From: Paramoeba atlantica
Lineage: Eukaryota > Discosea
Reading direction: 5' to 3'
Length of the DNA: 64,000 nt
NCBI GenBank assembly: GCA_977017575.1
Contig: CDRNVI010000182.1
Span: 62,001 to 126,000, forward strand
Shown here in pieces: positions 35,701-47,839 of this stretch. A model generated the notes under the pieces. It was given only the letters and a program-made list of their open reading frames with translations. It was not told the DNA's origin and did no database searches. Position 1 is the stretch's first letter, and each line of letters opens with the position of its first letter. Position numbers and translations under genes: made by a program.

Positions 35701-38700
35701 AAAATTGTGTAAAAAATACAATTTTATTTGTAACTTGTCTGAAAATGAACTTTTAAACATCAAAAATTGAATAACAATTTTCTAAAAATGAAAATAATAC
35801 AAATAGACATTGAAAAAGTGATTGGAAAATAATCAAAAACAAAGGGAAATATGTTTTTTTTTTTGTAAATAAGTCAAATAGATTGTAAAATTGTGTAAAA
35901 AATACAATTTTATTTGTAACTTGTCTGGTAACTAAATTTTAAACATCAAAAACTAAATAATAATTTTCTAAAAAATGAAAATAATACAAATATTGATTTA
36001 TACATTGAAAAAAGTGATTGGGAAATAATCAAAAACAAAGGGAAATATGTTTTTTTTTTTGTAAATAAATCAAATAGATTGTAAAATTGTGTAAAAAATA
36101 CAATTTTATTTGTAACTTGTCTGAAAATGAACTTTTAAACATCAAAAATTGAATAACAATTTTCTAAAAATGAAAATAATACAAATAGACATTGAAAAAG
36201 TGATTGGAAAATAATCAAAAACAAAGGGAAATATGTTTTTTTTTTTGTAAATAAGTCAAATAGATTGTAAAATTGTGTAAAAAATACAATTTTATTTGTA
36301 ACTTGTCTGGTAACTAAATTTTAAACATCAAAAACTAAATAATAATTTTCTAAAAAATGAAAATAATACAAATATTGATTTATACATTGAAAAAAGTGAT
36401 TGGGAAATAATCAAAAACAAAGGGAAATATGTTTTTTTTTTTGTAAATAAATCAAATAGATTGTAAAATTGTGTAAAAAATACAATTTTATTTGTAACTT
36501 GTCTGAAAATGAACTTTTAAACATCAAAAATTGAATAACAATTTTCTAAAAATGAAAATAATACAAATAGACATTGAAAAAGTGATTGGAAAATAATCAA
36601 AAACAAAGGGAAATATGTTTTTTTTTTTGTAAATAAGTCAAATAGATTGTAAAATTGTGTAAAAAATACAATTTTATTTGTAACTTGTCTGGTAACTAAA
36701 TTTTAAACATCAAAAACTAAATAATAATTTTCTAAAAAATGAAAATAATACAAATATTGATTTATACATTGAAAAAAGTGATTGGGAAATAATCAAAAAC
36801 AAAGGGAAATATGTTTTTTTTTTTGTAAATAAATCAAATAGATTGTAAAATTGTGTAAAAAATACAATTTTATTTGTAACTTGTCTGAAAATGAACTTTT
36901 AAACATCAAAAATTGAATAACAATTTTCTAAAAATGAAAATAATACAAATAGACATTGAAAAAGTGATTGGAAAATAATCAAAAACAAAGGGAAATATGT
37001 TTTTTTTTTTGTAAATAAGTCAAATAGATTGTAAAATTGTGTAAAAAATACAATTTTATTTGTAACTTGTCTGGTAACTAAATTTTAAACATCAAAAACT
37101 AAATAATAATTTTCTAAAAAATGAAAATAATACAAATATTGATTTATACATTGAAAAAAGTGATTGGGAAATAATCAAAAACAAAGGGAAATATGTTTTT
37201 TTTTTTGTAAATAAATCAAATAGATTGTAAAATTGTGTAAAAAATACAATTTTATTTGTAACTTGTCTGAAAATGAACTTTTAAACATCAAAAATTGAAT
37301 AACAATTTTCTAAAAATGAAAATAATACAAATAGACATTGAAAAAGTGATTGGAAAATAATCAAAAACAAAGGGAAATATGTTTTTTTTTTTGTAAATAA
37401 GTCAAATAGATTGTAAAATTGTGTAAAAAATACAATTTTATTTGTAACTTGTCTGGTAACTAAATTTTAAACATCAAAAACTAAATAATAATTTTCTAAA
37501 AAATGAAAATAATACAAATATTGATTTATACATTGAAAAAAGTGATTGGGAAATAATCAAAAACAAAGGGAAATATGTTTTTTTTTTTGTAAATAAATCA
37601 AATAGATTGTAAAATTGTGTAAAAAATACAATTTTATTTGTAACTTGTCTGAAAATGAACTTTTAAACATCAAAAATTGAATAACAATTTTCTAAAAATG
37701 AAAATAATACAAATAGACATTGAAAAAGTGATTGGAAAATAATCAAAAACAAAGGGAAATATGTTTTTTTTTTTGTAAATAAGTCAAATAGATTGTAAAA
37801 TTGTGTAAAAAATACAATTTTATTTGTAACTTGTCTGGTAACTAAATTTTAAACATCAAAAACTAAATAATAATTTTCTAAAAAATGAAAATAATACAAA
37901 TATTGATTTATACATTGAAAAAAGTGATTGGGAAATAATCAAAAACAAAGGGAAATATGTTTTTTTTTTTGTAAATAAATCAAATAGATTGTAAAATTGT
38001 GTAAAAAATACAATTTTATTTGTAACTTGTCTGAAAATGAACTTTTAAACATCAAAAATTGAATAACAATTTTCTAAAAATGAAAATAATACAAATAGAC
38101 ATTGAAAAAGTGATTGGAAAATAATCAAAAACAAAGGGAAATATGTTTTTTTTTTTGTAAATAAGTCAAATAGATTGTAAAATTGTGTAAAAAATACAAT
38201 TTTATTTGTAACTTGTCTGGTAACTAAATTTTAAACATCAAAAACTAAATAATAATTTTCTAAAAAATGAAAATAATACAAATATTGATTTATACATTGA
38301 AAAAAGTGATTGGGAAATAATCAAAAACAAAGGGAAATATGTTTTTTTTTTTGTAAATAAATCAAATAGATTGTAAAATTGTGTAAAAAATACAATTTTA
38401 TTTGTAACTTGTCTGAAAATGAACTTTTAAACATCAAAAATTGAATAACAATTTTCTAAAAATGAAAATAATACAAATAGACATTGAAAAAGTGATTGGA
38501 AAATAATCAAAAACAAAGGGAAATATGTTTTTTTTTTTGTAAATAAGTCAAATAGATTGTAAAATTGTGTAAAAAATACAATTTTATTTGTAACTTGTCT
38601 GGTAACTAAATTTTAAACATCAAAAACTAAATAATAATTTTCTAAAAAATGAAAATAATACAAATATTGATTTATACATTGAAAAAAGTGATTGGGAAAT

Positions 38701-40483
38701 AATCAAAAACAAAGGGAAATATGTTTTTTTTTTTGTAAATAAATCAAATAGATTGTAAAATTGTGTAAAAAATACAATTTTATTTGTAACTTGTCTGAAA
38801 ATGAACTTTTAAACATCAAAAATTGAATAACAATTTTCTAAAAATGAAAATAATACAAATAGACATTGAAAAAGTGATTGGAAAATAATCAAAAACAAAG
38901 GGAAATATGTTTTTTTTTTTGTAAATAAGTCAAATAGATTGTAAAATTGTGTAAAAAATACAATTTTATTTGTAACTTGTCTGGTAACTAAATTTTAAAC
39001 ATCAAAAACTAAATAATAATTTTCTAAAAAATGAAAATAATACAAATATTGATTTATACATTGAAAAAAGTGATTGGGAAATAATCAAAAACAAAGGGAA
39101 ATATGTTTTTTTTTTTGTAAATAAATCAAATAGATTGTAAAATTGTGTAAAAAATACAATTTTATTTGTAACTTGTCTGAAAATGAACTTTTAAACATCA
39201 AAAATTGAATAACAATTTTCTAAAAATGAAAATAATACAAATAGACATTGAAAAAGTGATTGGAAAATAATCAAAAACAAAGGGAAATATGTTTTTTTTT
39301 TTGTAAATAAGTCAAATAGATTGTAAAATTGTGTAAAAAATACAATTTTATTTGTAACTTGTCTGGTAACTAAATTTTAAACATCAAAAACTAAATAATA
39401 ATTTTCTAAAAAATGAAAATAATACAAATATTGATTTATACATTGAAAAAAGTGATTGGGAAATAATCAAAAACAAAGGGAAATATGTTTTTTTTTTTGT
39501 AAATAAATCAAATAGATTGTAAAATTGTGTAAAAAATACAATTTTATTTGTAACTTGTCTGAAAATGAACTTTTAAACATCAAAAATTGAATAACAATTT
39601 TCTAAAAATGAAAATAATACAAATAGACATTGAAAAAGTGATTGGAAAATAATCAAAAACAAAGGGAAATATGTTTTTTTTTTTGTAAATAAGTCAAATA
39701 GATTGTAAAATTGTGTAAAAAATACAATTTTATTTGTAACTTGTCTGGTAACTAAATTTTAAACATCAAAAACTAAATAATAATTTTCTAAAAAATGAAA
39801 ATAATACAAATATTGATTTATACATTGAAAAAAGTGATTGGGAAATAATCAAAAACAAAGGGAAATATGTTTTTTTTTTTGTAAATAAATCAAATAGATT
39901 GTAAAATTGTGTAAAAAATACAATTTTATTTGTAACTTGTCTGAAAATGAACTTTTAAACATCAAAAATTGAATAACAATTTTCTAAAAATGAAAATAAT
40001 ACAAATAGACATTGAAAAAGTGATTGGAAAATAATCAAAAACAAAGGGAAATATGTTTTTTTTTTTGTAAATAAGTCAAATAGATTGTAAAATTGTGTAA
40101 AAAATACAATTTTATTTGTAACTTGTCTGGTAACTAAATTTTAAACATCAAAAACTAAATAATAATTTTCTAAAAAATGAAAATAATACAAATATTGATT
40201 TATACATTGAAAAAAGTGATTGGGAAATAATCAAAAACAAAGGGAAATATGTTTTTTTTTTTGTAAATAAATCAAATAGATTGTAAAATTGTGTAAAAAA
40301 TACAATTTTATTTGTAACTTGTCTGAAAATGAACTTTTAAACATCAAAAATTGAATAACAATTTTCTAAAAATGAAAATAATACAAATAGACATTGAAAA
40401 AGTGATTGGAAAATAATCAAAAACAAAGGGAAATATGTTTTTTTTTTTGTAAATAAGTCAAATAGATTGTAAAATTGTGTAAA
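32707..40483. repeat. Satellite DNA, 382-bp dimeric unit, about 20.4 copies
   Basis: A tandem array of a 382-bp higher-order unit. The marker gattggg recurs at 32960, 33342, 33724 and 34106, always 382 bp apart. Each unit is two diverged monomers of about 186 and 196 bp; one contains gattggaaaataatc and aataagtcaaat, the other gattgggaaataatc and aataaatcaaat. Both share caaaaacaaagggaaatatg, a T10 run and tacaattttatttgtaacttg. Copies appear identical by eye. Composition is roughly 80% A+T, with no CpG and no open frame of note. The array ends mid-unit at gtgtaaa (40483). Monomer lengths near one nucleosome repeat are typical of centromeric satellites. Confidence 0.95.
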
Positions 40484-40918
40484 TGAACCTCTTTTTTAAG
40501 CCCAGGGTAAACATTTATTTTGTTAAACACTATAAAACTCCTCAATTTCTCATCTTAGAAAGTTGGAGAGTTTGTACACTTTCTAATATTCACCATCAAT
40601 CTTCACTTCTTTAGCTATCTTTCTAACCACTATAACCCCTTACAGTTTGGTCCACAGTCTTCAAAATTTAAAGGAATAACTTAAGTACAACCCCTCACAA
40701 TTTCTCTTTTAATAATATCTTCTCCATTCATTTTGGATGTACATTGAACTCAGAAAAACCTTTCTCCATGTAGTCACTTAGTAACCTTCACTCCTCCCCC
40801 CAAAGCTCCTTCTCACTATTAAATTCCTCTTCAATCTGTTGTTGTACCTTCTTGTTTCTTTAACAAATTTAACAAAATCAATCCATCTCTCTTTTACTTT
40901 CTTAACTCCCCCCAAGGC
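40484..40918. other. Right flank of the satellite, no gene
   Basis: Unique AT-rich sequence without CpG. Probably part of an old retroelement, but no motif was recognised. Confidence 0.4.
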
Positions 40919-41150
40919 AGTTGAGTTGTACTACTTTCAAGCCTCAAACAGATCAATCACAGGAAGACTCAAAATGATTTACAAGACTCTTTTATAAAAA
41001 GGAAAACTCAAAAAGAAAACATATCTTTCTTCAAGAATAAGAATATTCAACAAACACTTACAAATAAAAACATTCAAAATAAGACAACTCCTCAGGTTCA
41101 AATCCCAAACAAACAAACATTCTTTCAAAACACTTCAGGTGACAACCCAA
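40919..41150. repeat. LTR-like direct repeat, left copy
   Basis: Shares ttgagttgtactactttcaa...cacaggaagactcaa and cctcaggttcaaatcccaaa...ggtgacaacccaata with 42770-42902. The right copy lacks ~80 bp in the middle. The two flank the gag relic, as LTRs would. Confidence 0.6.
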
Positions 41151-41344
41151 TACCTCTCAAGTGTTTTCTCAACTGAGAAACACTTCATAACCAACAAAAC
41201 AATAAACAACTTAACACTTAACCAGGGATATAATAATCCTTCAGCTCCAAACAGTTGCCTCCCAACACTGACATCTCCAGTGAAAAAGATACTTCTTCCC
41301 ATCAACCACAAAAAAACCCCCACTATCCTCTTCTTCTTCTTCTT

Positions 41345-42788
41345 CTCTCTGTGAACAATCTCTTCTCATATGTCCCTTTTCTCCACATTCAAAACACACA
41401 GCAGATGGTGGTCAATCCTGGTAAGGTTTCAGTTGGTCCTTCACCACCAAATATCAATGCCATCCTTCTGCATTCTGCACCCACTTTGTCACAACATTCC
41501 ACATAACACATTCATTCTCAACAAACTCTTCTCTAAATTGCTCCTCCCACAGAACTCAATAAACTTTTAAAACAGGTTCATTCAACTTCATCTTCACTTC
41601 AACTGAATTCAAATCTATTTTCAAGTAATCAAGGTACATCACCAACCTCTCTGCAAAATCAAGAATTTTCTCATTTTCCATCTGTCTTACCATCTGCATT
41701 TCTTTCTGAACCTTACTCTTCCAGCTTGAGCCCAAGGTATTTCCTTCCAATACAAACAGAAGCAACTCTTGATAAAAAATATTCTTTAATCTTTGCAATT
41801 GTGGTTTCATTGGACCTTCCACTGCTGATCTCAAATACTGCATCCATAAAGAATCATCTGGCACTTGATTACCCATTGCTGCTTGAAAATCTCTCAGAAA
41901 CACCAACACATCACAGGCTTTTAGGTCCCATTTTGTGTTCAACTTTGGTATGTTGTCCACCTTTTTCAGTGTTTTTAACTCTGTCCCTCTTGTAGACTCA
42001 TCCAAAGTTATTCTTCAAACCTGTGAATTTAAATCATTAATTGTTGTTGACCTTTCAGCACTTTTAACTTCAGCACCAGCCAATGAACTCTGTTGATTTG
42101 AACCACAAGTTCCACCAACCCTTGTTGAATCCTCTGGACTTGGATGAAGAAACCTCACATCTGTTACCAATCAATCCCACTGATGGTTTGGTACAGTATT
42201 CTCACTTGGAAGGGGTTGCAAATCTCTCCCATAATGAGTCACAAAATCTTTCCTCCTTGGTTTAATGTAGTTGCCCTCCTCTTTTAATTTGGTAGCCCCT
42301 GACCTCCTCTGTCCTTGCTCCCCAAAGTTCTGCTGCTCCTCACATTGCCTTGAAATACTCAACTTTAATCATTTCAAATTCCTCTCAAGTTTGTCAAACT
42401 CCTCAGTGAAAGCCTCATCAGTTAGGATTAAATTTGTTAATTCATCTAACTGATGCTCAATTTCATCTCTTTTCAACAACCAACTCTCAAGCATTTGATC
42501 CACAGAAGGAAAATTTGGAGATCTTGCCCCTTCACCCAAACCCTCATCTTCCTCTGATTTGCTACTGTCACTTCCACTCTCAAGATCCCTAAGTAGCTTC
42601 TTGTTCCGCTCCACCCCCCTTTTCTCCCTCTTGTAACCATCTGGTGGTTGCATCTGCTCCCCCAGTCTTGTTCTCTCCTGATACTGCTGAATCATTAATG
42701 CTGAAAGTGAATACATTTCAAGAAAGCCAAAAAAAAACAGAATTTCAACCAGTGAAAACCAAAAAAAGTTGAGTTGTACTACTTTCAA
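41345..42788 (-). pseudogene. Retrotransposon Gag relic, nearly CpG-free
   Basis: Open stretches on the minus strand: 42369-42788 (coiled-coil part, WLLKRDEIEHQLDELTNLIL), 41556-42005 (capsid-like, TKWDLKACDVLVFLRDFQAA and ILDFAERLVMYLDYLK), then a perfect zinc knuckle CFECGEKGHMRRDC at 41355-41396. The frames differ, so the gene is broken. No protease, RT or integrase was found between the flanking direct repeats, so the element is gag-only or internally deleted. By eye only one CpG remains in about 1.7 kb (near 42607). Confidence 0.7.
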
Positions 42789-42902
42789 GCCTCAAACAGA
42801 TCAATCACAGGAAGACTCAAGATGGTTTTATGAAGACAACCCCTCAGGTTCAAATCCCAAACAAACAAACATTCTTTCAAAACACTTCAGGTGACAACCC
42901 AA
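42770..42902. repeat. LTR-like direct repeat, right copy
   Basis: Direct repeat of 40919-41150 (see there), lying at the 5' side of the minus-strand gag relic. Confidence 0.6.
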
Positions 42903-42905
42903 TAA

Positions 42906-44076
42906 GGACAAATCCAAGAAACTTTCTCCCAAAGAACCCAATAAGTCTTATGTTAGCCCCCTTTCCTGGTTCCTTACCACCCTTTGATAACAAGGAATTT
43001 TCTTGCCCCAAGTTCAACACAACCAAATGATTAAAGGTATTTCTCAATTTCCAACAATTTAACAATTGCACCAATTCCTATCATTTTTTTCCCTCAAGAT
43101 GTTGTTTTCATGCAAGAGACCTTTTCATTTGAACTCTGAAGCTTGGTTGAGTTTAACAATGCTTTCCAGGCACAAAAAAGGCTTGCTTCATTTAAGAAAT
43201 TTTCACAACAAAAAAAAAACAAGACACCACATAAAAAAAGAAAAAGAAAAAAAGAAAAAGAAAATGGAAACAAAAATAAAAAATAATATCTCCAAGAGCA
43301 GACCAGCTGATATAATCATAACAACAATAAATAACAAGAATAATAACCAATAATCAATAACAACAACTACAATAATAACATCCCCAACAATAACTACAAT
43401 AATTAATAGACACAAGAATCAAACAAAACAACAGCACCACAGCAATACTTCAAACAGACTCTTTTCCAACAAACATTTCAGAAGTGAAATCATTCCAAAC
43501 AGTTTTAAACAATATGTTCTTTATACACCACCAAACCAAACAACCAACAACCAAAAAAACCTATAATAAAGAAAGAAACAACAATCCATAAAAACAACTC
43601 AGAATTCTCTCAGTTTTTAATTAATTCTCCTAACAAACAAACAACAAACTCATCCCAACCAACCAACAAAAGAAAAAACCAAAAAATAAAAAACAATACA
43701 AAACACAAACAAAAACACACCAAACATAAAAAAAAAATAACGAAAACAAAACCTTCTTTGAAGAAAAAAGAATATGTTCCATACAAGCTCCCAACAAACA
43801 TAAGCAAGAAAAACAGTCCAAAAAACTCACAATTCAATCTCTCACTGAAGGAAGGGAGTGTCTTTTTTTTTTTGAATTTCATTCAAGAATGTAAAAAACA
43901 GTGGCAAAATTCCTTGTAATATATTATAAGTGATCTAGAAAAGAGAAAAAGGAAAGAGAGTGAGGAACCAAAGGAAAAACCTAACTCTTGAATTTTCTGA
44001 ATTAACCCTCTGGTTCTCTGGTACAAAAGGAGAGAAGTAACCCACCACCCATCACCCCTTGAATTGATCTTTTTAT
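42906..44076. other. Low-complexity DNA, no gene
   Basis: CAA/ATAAC-rich repeats (about 43310-43440 and 43520-43740) and unique AT-rich sequence. Open frames here are Phe/Val/Cys-rich translations of the repeat. Confidence 0.5.
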
Positions 44077-44126
44077 TTCATTCTCTCTGGGTACTAATTT
44101 GAAAATTCGAACACAGAGAATATGAA
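44077..44126. repeat. Dispersed palindrome, family 1, copy E
   Basis: The arms ttcattctctctgggt and acacagagaatatgaa surround actaatttgaaaattcga. The core is in inverted orientation relative to copies A-D, as expected for an element that is almost its own reverse complement. It lies about 650 nt beyond PB1 gene 2. Confidence 0.8.
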
Positions 44127-44774
44127 TTTTCTTTTGCTGAATTTTCTTCTGTTGAATTTTCTTCTGTTGAATTTTCTTCTGCTGAATTAAAAGAGAGAAT
44201 CTCAAAAAATCTCCCCTAAAGAGAAAAAAAAAAAGATAGAGCACCTCACTTAGAGAAAAAGAAAAAAATATAAAAAAAAGAAAACACAAAACAGGAAAAG
44301 AAAAAAGAAAGAAAAAAGAAAGAAAAAGAAAGAAAGAAAAAAGAAACTGCAAAACCTCGACTTGACTCTCTTCAAAAATAACATATGAACCCAATAATGA
44401 CAGCATACCTATGAAAGAGAGAAAAAGAGAAAAGGGAAAAAGAAAGAAAAGATAGAGAAAGGGGGGGAAAGGGAGAAAAAAGAGAGAGAAAAAGAGGAGA
44501 GGAGAGAACGAAACAGAAAACAAAAAAACTGGGAATTTTTTTAGCCCCAAAAAAATTGGAGTTCTTTTTTTGCCTTCGTTTTTTTTTGTTTTTCTTTTCT
44601 CTTTTCTTTCCTAGAGAGGATGAAAACTTACCTCATAAAAAGAAAAGATGAAAAACTAACAAAGAAAAGAAGAGGAAAGTGAATAAAAAGAGGAACAAGA
44701 AGAAAAGAAAGAAGAAAAAGAATAGAAATAAACTTTTTCTTGATAAAAACAATTGAATGAGATTTTGTTATTTA
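44127..44774. other. Purine-rich 3' flank of PB1 gene 2
   Basis: Four copies of the 15-nt unit ttgaattttcttctg lie at about 44131-44185, then a purine tract (about 44216-44345 and 44410-44515). A small island at 44350-44410 is open on the minus strand (MLSLLGSYVIFEESQVE) between AG and GT and could be an exon. Confidence 0.45.
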
Positions 44775-45734
44775 TTATTTCCGTCTTCTCTCCTTTGGAG
44801 GAGAATTGAAAAACTTCTTTTTTGAGCCATATGAGCGAGAAGAGTATCTCCGACAACCATCTTTTCCTTTTCTCTTATTCATAAACATTTTGTCTTTCTC
44901 TTCTTCTTCTTTTGGTTCAGTCGCCAACCTCTCTGTGATTTCTTCCAAATGCTTCTTGAGAATAATTTCTGTTTCCATCATCTTTTTTGACTTCTTTTCT
45001 TTCACTTCAAGATTACAAAGTCTTCTTTCGATGTTTCGTCGTTGGTTTTGAAGCTTTCTCGATTGCCCAAATGATCTTGGTTTACCATAATCTCTCTCTT
45101 CCTCCTCTTCCTCTTCTTCCTCAGACAATTGGATTTCTTCGATCCCCTCTTTCTCTTGTTTGTTGTCAACAATGTCGTCCTCTTGACTTTTCAAATCAAC
45201 AAGATTCTCTCGAACTTGAGTTTTGTTTTCAGTCAACTGTTCCTTTCTTTGTTGAAGAGCCACAATCTTTTCTTCAAGAACATCAATCTGATCTGCCAGT
45301 TTCTCATCACGTTTACTGAGCATTTCAATCTTCTTCTCTCTCTTCTGTTGTTCCTTGAGTCTTTTCTGAGGGTTCTCAGAAATCTCATCCCCCACTTTCT
45401 CTTCATCATCAGCCACTCGATTTTCAACCTCTTGGATCTCATTTTCGATTTTTTCTTTGACTTGACTCTCCACTGCTTTTGCTGTCTTGTTCTTTTTTGG
45501 GAGGACAAACAAAGCGTCTTCCAAGTCTCGATCACGTTTCACAAAGACAACATCACACTCATCATCAAGATAGAACACTCTTGAAGTTCCGTACACATCC
45601 TGGATCTTCCTTCGCAGACTTTGAAAATCTTGAGCTTGAATAGAACACACTTCTCCATTCTCAGTGTTTCGAACTTCCCACCACTGTTCTTCTCCTTCGA
45701 CAATAATTGACATCAATTGAACTCTCATCACCAT
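44775..45734 (-). CDS. PB1-domain coiled-coil protein, paralog 2 (319 aa)
   Basis: Same architecture as paralog 1. PB1-like N-terminus with FYLDDECDVVFVKRDRDLED, coiled coil LKEQQKREKKIEMLSKRDEK, an acidic run, a second coiled coil, and a basic tail (FNSPPKERRRK). It lacks the STAAV and DDDDEEKASDE-type insertions of paralog 1 and has KVGDEISENP where that has a longer acidic loop. The start MVMRVQLMS is shared. The three genes are clearly recent duplicates. Paralogs 2 and 3 share GKPRxFGQxRKLQNQ and resemble each other more closely over the middle region. Function is unknown beyond probable PB1-mediated assembly. Confidence 0.85.
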   Translation of the reverse strand: MVMRVQLMSIIVEGEEQWWEVRNTENGEVCSIQAQDFQSLRRKIQDVYGTSRVFYLDDECDVVFVKRDRDLEDALFVLPKKNKTAKAVESQVKEKIENEIQEVENRVADDEEKVGDEISENPQKRLKEQQKREKKIEMLSKRDEKLADQIDVLEEKIVALQQRKEQLTENKTQVRENLVDLKSQEDDIVDNKQEKEGIEEIQLSEEEEEEEEERDYGKPRSFGQSRKLQNQRRNIERRLCNLEVKEKKSKKMMETEIILKKHLEEITERLATEPKEEEEKDKMFMNKRKGKDGCRRYSSRSYGSKKKFFNSPPKERRRK

Positions 45735-45965
45735 ATTGAATTGTTGTTGTTTTTCTGTTTCAAGTTATCCAGAAAAAGAAATGTTTTGAATTAAAAACAA
45801 AACCTGAGGGTGGCTGATTGTGTTTGTTGTCGTTCATGAGGGGTGTGGCGAGAAGGAACACCAATCACACAAACAAACAAAAAAAAAGAAATCACCGAAA
45901 GAACAACCAACAAAAAAAAAAAAGGAGTGCCCCAGCGGTTTTGAACCGCTTTTTTTCAGTGAAAC
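45735..45965 (-). promoter_or_regulatory. 5' region of PB1 gene 2 with T-run hairpin
   Basis: Contains the block shared by all three PB1 genes (tcaagttatccagaaaaagaaatg; aaatcaccgaaagaacaac). At 45926-45952, AGCGGTTttgAACCGCTTTTTTT is a 7-bp hairpin followed by T7. Paralog 3 has a different hairpin at the same place. Confidence 0.45.
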
Positions 45966-46002
45966 CCAATTTTTTTTGTTTTGCGTTTTTTGGAAGGAAG
46001 AG

Positions 46003-46215
46003 AGAAGAGAAGAGAAGAGAAGAGAAGAGGAGAGGAGAGGAGAGGAGAGGAGAGAGGAGAGAGGAGAGAGGAGAGAGGAGAGGGGAGAGAGGAGAGGAGA
46101 GAGAGGAGAGAAGAGAGGAGAGAAGAGAAGAGAGAAGAGAGAAGAGAGAAGAGAGAAGAGAGAAGGGAGAAGAGAGAAGGGAGAAGAGAGAAGAGAGAAG
46201 AGAGAAGAGAAGAGA
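46003..46215. repeat. (GAGAA/GAGGA)n purine array
   Basis: About 210 bp of gagaagaga/gagga units. The counterpart at 57475-57656 sits at the same place upstream of PB1 gene 3. Confidence 0.85.
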
Positions 46216-46349
46216 AGATATCAGCTTGGAGAGAGTAGCAACAACACATGCGCCGGAGCACCTGAAATCCAGGATACCCTTTTGACCAACTCATTTGAGC
46301 TTCTCTTTCCCACCCTCCCTCAACTCTCTGTCCCTCCTTCTTGCTGTTC

Positions 46350-47828
46350 TCAGAAAAAGTTTTCTCTTCTCCTCTTCCTTTCTCTTTCCTCTTTTTCTTT
46401 CCTTTTTCTTTCCTCTTCTTTTTCTTTCCTCTTTTTCTTTCCTCCTCTTTTTCTTTCTTTCCTCTTCTTTTTCTTTCTTTTTCTTTTTTTTGGCTTTTGC
46501 TCTTTTCTTTCCTTTTTTTTTTTTCTCATTCTTTCTCTTCCCTCTTTCCCTTTCTTTCTTTCTTTTCTCTTTCCTCTTTTTAAAATGGGAAATACAAAAA
46601 AAAGAATAAAAGCTTTCTCCTCCTTCACATTCTTTGTCATAAGATATATAGATGGTTGTTGTATCGATTTTATAGAGTATAAAAAGAAAAGAAAGAAAAG
46701 AAAGAATGAGAGGAAAAACAAAGGAAGAAAGGGAAAAAAGGTGAAGAGAGGGGAAATGATATGAAAAGAAAAGAAAAAAAGAGAAAAGAAAGAGAAGGAA
46801 AAAGGAGAAGGAGAAAAAAATAAAGAGGGAGATCTATGGTTCTTGGATGAGAAGAAAAACTGAAAAAAAAACCAAAAGAGAACAAAAGAAAGAAAAGAAA
46901 AGAAAAGAAAAGAAAGAAAAAGAGAAAAGAAAGAAAAAGAGAAAAGAGAAAAGAGAGAAGAGAAAAGAGAAATAAAAAGAGAAATAAAAAGAAATAAAAA
47001 GAGAAAAAAAGAAGAGAAAAAGAGAAAAAGAAAAGAAAGAGAAATAAAGAAATAAAAGAGAAATAAAGAAAGAGAAACAAAGAGGTGCAGTGGGGAGACA
47101 ATCAATACAGAGTTTGGTTTCTTCTTTTTTTCTTCTTTTTTTCTTTTTTTTTTCTTTTTTTTTTCTTTTTTTTTCTTTTTTTTTCTTTTTTTTTTCTCTT
47201 TTCTCTCTTTTCTCTCTTTTTTCTTCTTTTTTTCTCTTTTTTTCATATTTTTCTTTTTTCTCTTTCTTTTTTCCCTTTTTTTTTCTCTTTTTTTTTTTAC
47301 TTTTTCTCTCTTTTATTTCTCTTTTTATTCCTCCTTTTTTCTTTTTTTTCTTTTTTTTCTCTTTTTTTCATTTTTCTTTTCATTTCTCTTTTCATTTCTC
47401 TTTTCATTTCTCTTTTCATTTCTTTTTTTCTTTTTTTTTCTTTTTTTTCTCTTTCTTTCTTTTTTCTCTTTCTTTCTCTTTTCTCTTTCTTTCTCTTTTT
47501 TCTTTTTCTATTTCCCTTTCTACTTCTCTTTTTATTTCTCTTTTTTATTTCTCTTTTTTCTCTCTTTTTTCCCCTCTTTTTTTCTTTTTTTTCCTTTTTC
47601 TCTTTTCTCTTTTTTTTTCCTTTTTTTTCTCTTTTTTTTTCTCTTTTTTTTTTCTCTTTTTTTCTCTTTTTTTCTCTTTTTCTCTTTTTTTTTCTCTCTT
47701 TTTTTTCCTCTTTTTTCTCTTTTTTCTTTCTTTTTCTTTCTCTTTTATTTTTTATTTCTCTTTTTTTCTCTTTTTTCTTTTTTTCTCTTTACTTCTCTTT
47801 TTATTCACTCTTTTCTTTTTCTCTTTCT
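46350..47828. repeat. Pyrimidine-purine-pyrimidine tract of block B
   Basis: T/C-rich at 46350-46575, a unique stretch (about 46585-46680), G/A-rich at 46680-47086, then an abrupt change to T/C-rich DNA at 47110-47828. The change point contains gtggggagacaatcaatac (47090-47107), conserved at 60860-60878 where the same change occurs in block B'. No gene. Confidence 0.8.
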
Positions 47829-47839
47829 AATTATTTACA

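Noticed and set aside
32707..40483. CRISPR-like array
   Set aside because: Units are 382 bp and fully repetitive with no unique spacers; this is a eukaryotic satellite.
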